Source of the DNA: Pseudomonadota bacterium | Lineage (GTDB): Bacteria > Desulfobacterota > Desulfobacteria > Desulfobacterales > JAHIVH01 | Length of the DNA stretch: 64,000 nt | Direction: 5' to 3' | Assembly: GCA_018816735.1 (NCBI GenBank) | Contig: JAHIVH010000034.1 | Span: 62,001 to 126,000 of the forward strand | Shown: positions 44,923 to 52,894 of the stretch, one piece after another | How positions within the stretch are numbered: the first letter of the stretch is position 1 | Layout: each line of letters begins with the position of its first letter | Notes under the pieces: generated by a model | Told to the model about the DNA's origin: nothing | Databases searched by the model: none | The model's input: only the letters and a program-made list of their open reading frames with translations | Translations under genes and position numbers: made by a program

Positions 44923-45354
44923 ATGAAACCTTCTTCAAAACATTTTGATAAGATTGATGTGACATCACGCCTGATAAACATGGTCCTGGACATGTCCATA
45001 AAAAATCAGATTAACCTATTGAAACAACTTGATAAAAGTAATTTTGAAGGCACCAGGAAACATACACGGAAACCGTATGTGTTTGTTGTGGACTGTGACA
45101 CGGACGATATGTTTTTTCAGGAATATATAAGAGACATCAGTGGTGGTGGCATATTTCTGAGGAGTGAACAACCGTTTTCCGTTGGCCAGGAAATCAAGAT
45201 GACATTCCAGCTCCCCAGCCATGACCAGGTGTTTAATATACTTGGGAAAGTTGTCCGCAGCTGCAAGGACGGCGTTGGTATCCAATTCATCCGTCACGTC
45301 GCCCTTGACGAAAATCTGCTGCAGATGGAAGCAAGAGCCGCATCCAACGGCTAA
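44923..45354 (+). CDS. PilZ domain protein (c-di-GMP receptor candidate)
   Basis: The 143-residue protein has a helical N-terminus of about 45 residues (VTSRLINMVLDMSIKNQINLLKQL, read in two parts) and then a PilZ domain. The two cyclic di-GMP contact motifs are visible: RKHTRKPY (RxxxR) and DISGGGIFLRS (DxSxxG). A strand LGKVVRSCKDGVGIQFI closes the barrel. It is a cytoplasmic effector of cyclic di-GMP. The ligand motifs are intact, so binding is likely; the partner is unknown, and a broken hybrid kinase gene follows. Flagellar or pilus control are the usual roles. Confidence 0.88.
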   Translation: MKPSSKHFDKIDVTSRLINMVLDMSIKNQINLLKQLDKSNFEGTRKHTRKPYVFVVDCDTDDMFFQEYIRDISGGGIFLRSEQPFSVGQEIKMTFQLPSHDQVFNILGKVVRSCKDGVGIQFIRHVALDENLLQMEARAASNG

Positions 45355-45457
45355 ACCCGTACCATTTTGATTAGAATCGAACCTATCAATCGTATCGTTC
45401 GCTTGCGAAAATAGAATCAGCATCAGACGCCTGCATTTTTAATTGAAAGGAATTTCT

Positions 45458-47584
45458 GTGGCCTATTCCGATATCTATAAAAGCGCTCTATTCACTCGCA
45501 TTCTCTTTTTATTCTGGTTTTCCATTTTCACGATCACCGGCATCTCAAATCAGGGGCTTTGCACCAGCCGTCAATTGAAAGTGGGAATTTACAATTTTGA
45601 ACCTCTTGTCGCCATTGATGAAAACGATAAAGGCAAAGGACTGTTTATTGATGTATTGGAAATAATCGCTGAAAAGGAAAATTGGGACCTTAGCTATGTG
45701 CCGGGTACATGGAATAAAAATTGAAGGCAATTACGATATCGAAAGAACACAGATCTTCTTTTCACCGTTAAAAATCCGTTTTGCAGCCCCCAAAGGGGAG
45801 AAGAACAATATTATAAGTACACTTGACGCCTATTTCTCCAAAATGAAGGCAAATAAAAATTCCATTTACTACGATTTTTTCGACAAATGGATGGGAGCCT
45901 ACAAAGGCAAAAAAGGAATACCTGAATGGGTTAAATGGACTATTGGCGGCATTCTGCTGTTTTTGATCCTTTCTCTCTTCTTCGCATACCTTCTGAAAAA
46001 AGAAGTGTCCCGCAAAACATCCCAGCTAGTTAAAGCAACTGGGCATATCCGGGAAAGTGAAACTCGCTTTCGTCAACTGGCAGAAAATATAAATGAAGTA
46101 TACTGGATCGCTTCGACGGACTGGAAAGACATTTTTTATATCAGCCCGGCATATGAAAACATATGGGGGAGATCCTGTGAAAGTCTTTATGCGTCTCCGA
46201 CATCATGGATGGATTCTATTTACAAAGACGACATAGAAAGCGTTAAGGCCTTCATCAGACAAAAAAAAGAGGTGATCTCACGAGAATCGAATTTCCGGAA
46301 TACCGGATTGTTCAACCGAACGGGACACTCAGATGGATTCTGTCAAAAGGGTATCCGATAACGGATGAATACGGAAACATCTACCGGATTGCCGGTGTGA
46401 CAACCGATATAACTGAAAAAAAACAGATGGAAGAACGGCTGCTTCAGGCTGAGAAGATGGAAGCTATAGGCACATTAGCCGGAGGAATCGCCCATGACTT
46501 TAACAACATTCTCTTTCCTTTGATCGGTTTTGCGGAAATGTTAAAAGATGATCTCCCTGCAGATGCTTCGATGCATGAAAATGTGGATGAAATCCTCAAA
46601 GCTGCTTTGAGGGCAAAAGATCTTGTCCGTCAGATCCTCACATTCAGTCGTCAGACGAATCATGACGTTACCGTCATCAAACTTCAACCTGTCATCAAAG
46701 AGGCCATAAAACTTTTAAGATCCTCCATACCCCAAACCATTCAAATTGATCTTGATATCGATCATGCATGCGGAATGGTTCTTGCTGACCAGATCCAGAT
46801 TCATCAAATTATCATGAATCTGGTAACAAACGCCTATCACGCCCTGGACATGACAGGAGGCACTATAAAGGTATCCCTTTCCGAGACGAAAATCGAACCT
46901 GACAATACGATTGGCCTGCAACTGGCATCTGGCGAAAAATATGCGCACCTTGTCTTCACAGATTCAGGCAAAGGCATTTCAAAAGAGAATATCGACAGAG
47001 TGTTTGACCCTTATTTTACAACCAAAGAAGAAGGCAAAGGAACAGGCCTTGGCTTGTCCATAGTGCACGGGATAGTTGCCGCCAGTGGCGGTGCAATAAA
47101 AATTGACAGTGAACCGGAAAAAGGTACGAATGTTCATGTTTATCTTCCTGTTTTTGAACGTCTTCAGGAACAGATATCCGGTGTCACGGACGATGGTGAA
47201 ATCACAGGTGGAACAGAACGAATACTTCTTGTAGATGATGAAACTGCCATTTTAAAAATTGTTTCAAAGCAACTGGAACGTCTGGGGTATCGAATCACTG
47301 CTTTTGATAAAAGCACCTCTGCGGTTGAAGCCTTCCGAAAGGCGCCTGACATGTTTGATGTCGTGATCACAGACATGACGATGCCCGAATTGACAGGCAT
47401 ACAGGTTTCAAAAGAAATAAAAAAAATTGCACCGAATACACCTGTTGTTATTTTTACCGGTTTCAGTGATAAGATAGACAGCGAAAAATGCAGGTTACTC
47501 GGCATAAACGGGTATATCATGAAGCCGGTTGTCAAACATGATATTGCTGCAATCATCCGTAAGGTTCTTGATAATCAGGGATAA
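45458..47584 (+). pseudogene. Hybrid sensor kinase (SBP_bac_3-TM-PAS-HisKA-HATPase-REC), deleted and frameshifted
   Basis: Three frames are needed to read this gene. Frame one starts at GTG 45458 (AAGGA upstream) with a signal and the first part of a periplasmic amino-acid-binding-type domain (LKVGIYNFEPLVAIDEN). It breaks near 45715-45722, and frame two resumes with the last part of that domain (IEGNYDIERTQIFF), a transmembrane helix and a PAS domain. Most of the sensor domain is therefore missing. Near 46275-46290 the frame shifts again, and EYRIVQPNGTLRWILSKGYP continues the PAS domain. Then come HisKA (GGIAHDFNNI), HATPase (GKGTGLGLSIVHG) and a receiver domain (VVITDMTMPELTG, with LLVDDE). 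An intact C-terminal piece from ATG 46397 could still be translated as a soluble kinase-receiver, but the gene as a sensor is dead. Confidence 0.85.
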
Positions 47585-47658
47585 TGTACGAAAAAAAAAG
47601 GCTTTTGAAGGGAAGGTATAGTATCTTTCGCTTATTCCAAGAAATAAGGAGACTGCCC

Positions 47659-50310
47659 ATGAAAACTTACTTTATCAGATTTATATCTATAATGATGTTT
47701 TTCGTGCTTTTTTACTGTCATAATGACGCCTTTGCCGGGCATTCATTTAATGATTTCCTGGATCTCATGTTCCGGATCGTGCCTGACAACGGACCTGTCG
47801 AGACGCCGGTCGAAAGCTGGTCGGTTTTGGCGCCCGGAACAGGTGGCATGGGTGCAGCAACATGCGGCATGTGCATGGATCAGATGGATCTTTATGAAGG
47901 GATTCTGATGGTTGATGAACCGTTTACAGAAGACACCCTCCATCAGTATTACAAAGAAGGGCAAGTGGGTCTTTACGGCGAATCGACCTATGAAAGAAAT
48001 CCACGAAGTTATTATCCGGATCAGGCGTGGAAAGACATTATTGAAGAATCCAAAAAGAGAGGATATGACAAACCCATCATTTATGAGCCACCCGTTACGC
48101 TTGTCGCCCGGATAGACTGGGATGAATTTCATGTGCCGCACATTGTGGGAGAAAAAATAGAGGATGTCACCTATGGACTGGGGTATGCCACTGTATATAC
48201 AAATATGTTTGAACTGCTGCTCTTGAGATTCGCAGGTACATCCGGAATTATCCAGACAGGTCTGGACCTGTTCCACATGGATTTTTCGGATCTTGAAGGT
48301 ATTTTTGAAGAACTGATGAAAATCGAACCGGTGAACTACACGCGCGATGAAATGATGGATACATTGGATCCGCTTGCCTGTGATGATGCGCTGGGAGAAT
48401 CCTGCCAGGAACTGCTGTCAGCGATGGTCGCTTATCGTGAAGGCATTAACAAGGCCATCAAGGCCCGTTACCCTGTTTTAAAAATGTTCGACACCATCGG
48501 CCTGCCCTGGCCACGATGGGAGGTATCGGATTCGGTGGCGCCAGGTCTTGCCATGGCAGGCGTGTTTGGTGATCCGGGATCAGACCAGATCAAAAATTTA
48601 ATCACATACAGAGCTATCGAAAAGGAATTCGGATCTGAAAAAGCAATGGATCTGTTTGATGACTATCAATTAAGACATGCACCTCTGGATACGACAACTG
48701 TCACGGCAAAAGACGCATTCCCCAACCCTGTTTACGCGGATGGATCGACGGACAGTGACCCGTTGAGGTGGATCGATGACGCATCCATCGCATGGGTGGA
48801 TCTGGAGGAGCCTGGACTCGAATCGGAAAACAATGCCTATCTTGATCCGGAGAAGCCACACGCCAGTAACTGGATGATGATTTCGGCTGAAAAATCAGCG
48901 ACCGGTCACCCCCTGCTCGTAGGCGGACCCCAGATGCGTTATGTTCAGCCGAATATTTTTATGGAGTTTGATGCGCGGACAACAGATGAGACCTTCCAGA
49001 TCACAGGCATCTCCATCCCCGGACTGTTTATTGCCGCCTTCGCAGGAAGCGGCCATAATGGCGTGTGGACGCCCACGAGTGCCATAGGAAAAACCAGCGA
49101 ACTTTTTATCGAAAAGCTGTGTTCGCCTGACAATACATCACCCGTTGATCCCAAAAGCACTTACTACATGCACAATGGCGAATGCAAACAGATGATCATA
49201 CGAAAAAACTATGGCACGCCATTCACGGTCCATGGCCCTGTTCTGGGATGGGGCACGGTAGATGGCGCACCGGTGGCTGTAACCAAAAAATCGTATCATG
49301 GCGAAAGAATGGGACAGAGCATTTTCCCGTTCTTTCTTCTGGCCAAAGGAGAAGTGAAAACAGCGGAAGAATTTGTCAACTGCATGGAAACGTTCACTCT
49401 GGCAGTGAATTACGCCTATATCAATGGGTCGGAGATCGCATACATCAATACCGGCCTCTACCCTGTAAGAGCGAAAGGCGCACAGATGGATTTTCCCGTC
49501 TGGGGCACGGGAGAGTGGGACTGGACAGGCGTTATTCCGCTTTCCGGAAGGCCCCACGTGATTAACCCTGAGGAAGGGTATCTCGTAAGCTGGAACAACC
49601 AGTCTGCACCGGAATTCTACAAGAGTGACGGCGACTTTCAGCGGGTCCAGCTTCTGCGCCAGCAGATCCTGGCGAAAGAATTACTGGATCTCCCCTCGCT
49701 TGCCAATATCGCCCAGAAAGCCGCTCTTCAGGATGCCTATGCATTATCGTTTCTGCCATTACTGAAAACGTATTTAAACGGTTATGCCTTTTCAGAAGAT
49801 AATGATGTTTCGGATATGATAAACGAACTGACCGCATGGGTGGAAGACAAACAGGCCAAGCGCTCTGACGCGGATAACGACGGGTACCATGATGATGCCG
49901 GACCTGCGATCACCGACCGGATATTGACCTGTCTTAAAGAAGAACTTGAAAAAAACCTGAATCTTGGCCTGGGAGAATTCGATTTCCCTTCCGGAAAAGG
50001 CTCTGCGTATCAGGATGACACCATGAGTCTTGTGCGTCTTCTTTTAAACCGTGCCATCGAAAATGGAAATGATCTGTCTGATGTGAATACGGGTCTTTTT
50101 CAATGCGGTGATGGCACCTTTGAAGGTTGCCGGGATGTGATTGTCACCACACTTGTCAACGCCAGATCCGAACTGGCGATGGCGTTTGGTTCCCCTGATC
50201 CTTCTTTGTGGTTGAAGGGTGCGGATCATATCGAATTTATCCCGGTTGGCCCCAAAGACTATCGCTGGCAGAACCGGCCAACTTTTCAGCAGGTGGCAAC
50301 CGTTCATTAG
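47659..50310 (+). CDS. Penicillin acylase-type N-terminal nucleophile hydrolase, exported
   Basis: The 883-residue precursor starts at ATG 47659 (AAGGAGA 8 bases upstream) and has a signal peptide ending near HNDAFAG. The alpha-chain region reads VTLVARIDWDEFHVPHIVGE and GLGYATVYTNMFELLLLR, the penicillin-amidase landmarks. The probable autocatalytic site is KPHA before SNWMMISAEKSATGHPLL, so serine at about residue 403 (48865-48867) would become the N-terminal nucleophile of the beta chain. The beta chain continues with GISIPGLFIAAFAGSGHNGVW and NYAYINGSEIAYIN. Relatives cleave amide bonds of beta-lactams, acyl-homoserine lactones or other N-acyl compounds in the periplasm. Substrate is not predictable here. 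Four cysteines near the N-terminus (CGMC and others) are unusual. Confidence 0.88.
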   Translation: MKTYFIRFISIMMFFVLFYCHNDAFAGHSFNDFLDLMFRIVPDNGPVETPVESWSVLAPGTGGMGAATCGMCMDQMDLYEGILMVDEPFTEDTLHQYYKEGQVGLYGESTYERNPRSYYPDQAWKDIIEESKKRGYDKPIIYEPPVTLVARIDWDEFHVPHIVGEKIEDVTYGLGYATVYTNMFELLLLRFAGTSGIIQTGLDLFHMDFSDLEGIFEELMKIEPVNYTRDEMMDTLDPLACDDALGESCQELLSAMVAYREGINKAIKARYPVLKMFDTIGLPWPRWEVSDSVAPGLAMAGVFGDPGSDQIKNLITYRAIEKEFGSEKAMDLFDDYQLRHAPLDTTTVTAKDAFPNPVYADGSTDSDPLRWIDDASIAWVDLEEPGLESENNAYLDPEKPHASNWMMISAEKSATGHPLLVGGPQMRYVQPNIFMEFDARTTDETFQITGISIPGLFIAAFAGSGHNGVWTPTSAIGKTSELFIEKLCSPDNTSPVDPKSTYYMHNGECKQMIIRKNYGTPFTVHGPVLGWGTVDGAPVAVTKKSYHGERMGQSIFPFFLLAKGEVKTAEEFVNCMETFTLAVNYAYINGSEIAYINTGLYPVRAKGAQMDFPVWGTGEWDWTGVIPLSGRPHVINPEEGYLVSWNNQSAPEFYKSDGDFQRVQLLRQQILAKELLDLPSLANIAQKAALQDAYALSFLPLLKTYLNGYAFSEDNDVSDMINELTAWVEDKQAKRSDADNDGYHDDAGPAITDRILTCLKEELEKNLNLGLGEFDFPSGKGSAYQDDTMSLVRLLLNRAIENGNDLSDVNTGLFQCGDGTFEGCRDVIVTTLVNARSELAMAFGSPDPSLWLKGADHIEFIPVGPKDYRWQNRPTFQQVATVH

Positions 50311-50345
50311 CATATGAAAATGAAATATAACCGGAAGGCACGGTC

Positions 50346-50681
50346 ATAATAGATGATAAACATCCGGAAGCAAAAGAGGAAATCGCATTCTGGGAAAATC
50401 GTATTATCAAATATTCCCATGAGAATGCACCGGCGATTACCGGTCAGGAAAAAATTCATGAATTGGCGGTTTATACGGCAAGTCTCTGCCGCCTTTTAAA
50501 AGCAGCCAAAGAGCGACAGAAGGACGGCCTGGAACCCTATACAGGGGTGACAGGCTTTAACACCATGACGGTCCTCATGAAACTTGAAAAAGATTTTGAA
50601 GATACGCTTGGCTTTACATTTTCCGAGTTTTTCGCTTCATATGATGAAGATGAACTCAAAGCCATATTTAATATAGAGTAG
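50346..50681 (+). CDS. Small acidic protein without a canonical start codon
   Basis: An open frame of about 111 codons follows the acylase gene by 35 bases and reads like a real soluble protein: HPEAKEEIAFWENRIIKYSH, then ITGQEKIHELAVYTASLCRL and, after a lysine/arginine-rich stretch, TLGFTFSEFFASYDEDELKAIF. There is no ATG, GTG or TTG before TTG 50463, which would cut off one third. GGAAGG (50333-50338) sits 7 bases before ATA 50346, so either ATA is used or an ATG was mutated to ATA. I know no homologous family. Co-directional position suggests it was an operon partner of the acylase. Confidence 0.45.
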   Translation: MIDDKHPEAKEEIAFWENRIIKYSHENAPAITGQEKIHELAVYTASLCRLLKAAKERQKDGLEPYTGVTGFNTMTVLMKLEKDFEDTLGFTFSEFFASYDEDELKAIFNIE

Positions 50682-50762
50682 AATGAAAAACCGGCCATTC
50701 AATCGAATATTAAAGGGTCGACAACAGGATATAACAGAAAAGCTGTATAAAAATCCTTTTGC

Positions 50763-51206
50763 TTAAACCGTATCGACCGTTCCTGAATTGAAATTATCAA
50801 TGATCGTATCAAAAAAACGATTGATCGTCTCCACTTCTTTTGAAGAAAAGCCTTCAGTCAGGGCGGCGTTGAACCCGGATAAAAGGCCGAGAGCTTCATT
50901 GCCAATGGCCTTGCCTTTTGGCGTTATGAACAACTGAAACGCGCGGCCATCCGTCTCGGAACTTTTTTTTCTGAGAAGATCATTTTTCTCCATTCGCTCA
51001 ACCAGCGTGGTGATTGCAGATTTGTTCTGAAAGAGTTCTTCACTGAGTTCCTTTAACTGGCAGCCGTCCCTGTTCAACAGATAAAAAAGTGCGGCGAGCT
51101 GGGTACTTGAAACACCATATCGCTTTAACGTTTCACGATCGATCCATTTGAAAAGAATACGATGGGAGATATTGAATTTATAAAAAAGCCGATTTTTAGC
51201 TGTCAC
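50763..51206 (-). CDS. MarR-family transcriptional regulator
   Basis: The 147-residue protein has the MarR winged helix: VSSTQLAALFYLLNRDGCQLKELSEEL, then NKSAITTLVERMEKNDLLRKKSSETDGRAF with the beta-wing aspartate-glycine-arginine, and LFITPKGKAIGNEA. It should act as a dimer that binds palindromic DNA and releases it on ligand binding. It lies 22 bases downstream of the DUF4442 gene on the same strand. A 12-bp palindrome in the promoter of that pair is the natural operator, so autoregulation is likely. The ligand is unknown, possibly an acyl-CoA or aromatic acid. Confidence 0.9.
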   Translation of the reverse strand: MTAKNRLFYKFNISHRILFKWIDRETLKRYGVSSTQLAALFYLLNRDGCQLKELSEELFQNKSAITTLVERMEKNDLLRKKSSETDGRAFQLFITPKGKAIGNEALGLLSGFNAALTEGFSSKEVETINRFFDTIIDNFNSGTVDTV

Positions 51207-51228
51207 GTGAATGTCCTGTTTTATTCTC

Positions 51229-51678
51229 CTATGCCTTTTTTTTCCGGCTCACTTTCATGGTGATCACCGCTGTGAATACGGCCTGACCATCTGTATCATA
51301 AAGCGTAACCGGCACATCGATATCACCTTCTCTGTTCCAGTCAATATGACTGCCATCTGCCACAGCCCTGAGATCGGTCTTTGCCATGGCGAGATATTTG
51401 ACTGACATGGCAACGGGAATCCATCTATGGCCCCCGGGGATAGAAACATCGGTCATGGTTCCTGCGACCAGTTCTGCGGCATTGCACATGGCAATGGCAT
51501 GAACCGTTCCTATATGGTTGTGCACTTTTTTTTGATTGGGAAATCCCAGTTCGGCATAACCTGGCCGGAGCTCTTTAAAAACCGGTTCAATCGTGCTGAA
51601 GTATGGTGCTGCTTCTGCTATCATTTTTGAGAATACTTCGTTTCCTGTGGATTTGTATAATTCCAATACCTGGCTCAT
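51229..51678 (-). CDS. DUF4442 hotdog-fold protein, thioesterase-like
   Basis: The 149-residue protein starts at ATG 51676-51678, which has AAAGGAG upstream; an earlier frame start has none. LRPGYAELGFPNQKKVHNHIGTVHAIAMCNAAELVAG (read in parts) is the hotdog helix of DUF4442/PaaI-like thioesterases, with HNHIGTVH as the active-site-like loop. RWIPVAMSVKYLAMAKTDLRA forms the following strands. Members hydrolyse acyl-CoA or simply bind acyl groups. It shares an operon with the MarR regulator and is divergent from an AraC-type regulator. Confidence 0.85.
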   Translation of the reverse strand: MSQVLELYKSTGNEVFSKMIAEAAPYFSTIEPVFKELRPGYAELGFPNQKKVHNHIGTVHAIAMCNAAELVAGTMTDVSIPGGHRWIPVAMSVKYLAMAKTDLRAVADGSHIDWNREGDIDVPVTLYDTDGQAVFTAVITMKVSRKKKA

Positions 51679-51703
51679 TTGTCGCTCCTTTTTTTTTAAA
51701 TAA

Positions 51704-51715
51704 TACACATGTGTA
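51704..51715. promoter_or_regulatory. Palindrome TACACATGTGTA, candidate MarR operator
   Basis: A perfect 12-bp palindrome lies 26 bases upstream of the DUF4442 start, within the expected promoter of the DUF4442-marR pair and in the spacer shared with the divergent araC-type gene. MarR operators are usually 16-20-bp palindromes; this core has the right place and symmetry. Confidence 0.5.
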
Positions 51716-51872
51716 CCAATAGTGTCAATTGCTATTTCGGATCCAATCAATCCATTGACAATAAATCATATAAAACATAAATAAAAAATATCGGGAAAAT
51801 ACGAATACGTTTTAGCATGATGCGAAAAAGACAAAGGCAAGGCATACAACAGACGGGCAAGGAGAACCGGTG

Positions 51873-52877
51873 ATGGAATTCACTGCCTCAGTTGAATATG
51901 TTCGTTTAATCATGAACTATGCACCGCTGTCCGGATTTGATTCTTTCCGGATATATCAAAAGGCAGGCTTTGATCCGTCAATCCTTGAGAAAGCAGGCGC
52001 CCGTATCCCTGCGGATCAATTTAACGCAATCTGGGAAGCTCTGGAGGAAATCAATCCGGATAAAAACCTTGGGTTGCATCTGGGTGAAAAAATATTCATC
52101 TTTCCCGGTCATATCCTGTTTCTTCTCATGTTGAACGCCCCTACGATCAAAGACGCCATTGATAAATTTTGCCGATATTTTAATTTATTAGCCAATTTTA
52201 CTTCGCCATGCTTCTCAACAGAAAAAAGCCTTGCAGAAATGACGATTCATTTCCACTCCAATGAATTTTCGCCAACCCGGCATGCGAATGAAGGGATTCT
52301 CTCGGCGTATGCCTCAGTGCTGCATCGGATTTCTGAAAAAAAAATACACTTTGACGGTGTCTATTTTACGCATTCACAGCCTGAAGATATATCCGAACAT
52401 CAACGGATTTTCCATGCACCGTTATTCTTTGACCAGATAGAGAACAAGCTGACTTTTAGTAATGAATATCTGGCTCTTCCGGTTCTTTTGTCCAATCAGA
52501 ACATTTTGGAAACCCTGGAGCAACTGGCAAAAAAACTCCAGGAAAGGATCTATTCATGTGGCCCATGGAGTGAAAAGGTTAGTAAACTCGTAATGGGCAT
52601 GCTTCAGGGAGAAAAAACAGCCATCGAATCCATTTCCCGGAAGCTGGCAGTAAGCCCCCGAAATCTTCAGAATCTTTTAAAAAAAGAAGGAATGACCTAT
52701 CAGAAACTTCTTGATCACGTGAGAAAAGAACAGGCCATGTATTTTCTGGAGAACGAAACGCTTCCGATCAGCGAAATCGCCCATCTCCTGGGCTATTCCG
52801 AACAAAGTGTATTCAGCAGGGCTTTCAAACGATGGGTCGGTTTTTCACCCGGCCAATACCGATCGAAGTTCAAATAG
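51873..52877 (+). CDS. AraC-family transcriptional regulator (OruR/Arabinose_bd type)
   Basis: The 334-residue protein has an N-terminal ligand-binding region of the Arabinose_bd/OruR type (GFDSFRIYQKAGFDPSILEKAG, FNAIWEALEEI, NLGLHLGEK). The C-terminal double helix-turn-helix reads ISRKLAVSPRNLQNLLKKEGMTYQKLLD, then YFLENETLPISEIAHLLGYSEQSVFSRAFKRW and the closing FSPGQYR. ATG 51873 has AAGGAG 8 bases upstream and is preferred over GTG 51870. It is divergent from the DUF4442-marR pair and probably controls it or a lipid-related pathway; related regulators often sense fatty or amino acids. Confidence 0.92.
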   Translation: MEFTASVEYVRLIMNYAPLSGFDSFRIYQKAGFDPSILEKAGARIPADQFNAIWEALEEINPDKNLGLHLGEKIFIFPGHILFLLMLNAPTIKDAIDKFCRYFNLLANFTSPCFSTEKSLAEMTIHFHSNEFSPTRHANEGILSAYASVLHRISEKKIHFDGVYFTHSQPEDISEHQRIFHAPLFFDQIENKLTFSNEYLALPVLLSNQNILETLEQLAKKLQERIYSCGPWSEKVSKLVMGMLQGEKTAIESISRKLAVSPRNLQNLLKKEGMTYQKLLDHVRKEQAMYFLENETLPISEIAHLLGYSEQSVFSRAFKRWVGFSPGQYRSKFK

Positions 52878-52894
52878 GTTCCTGTGCGATCCGG

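Noticed and set aside
45715..45725. TGA in the broken hybrid kinase as a selenocysteine codon
   Set aside because: Homology continues in a different frame after it and most of the sensor domain is missing, so it is a deletion join, not a recoded stop.
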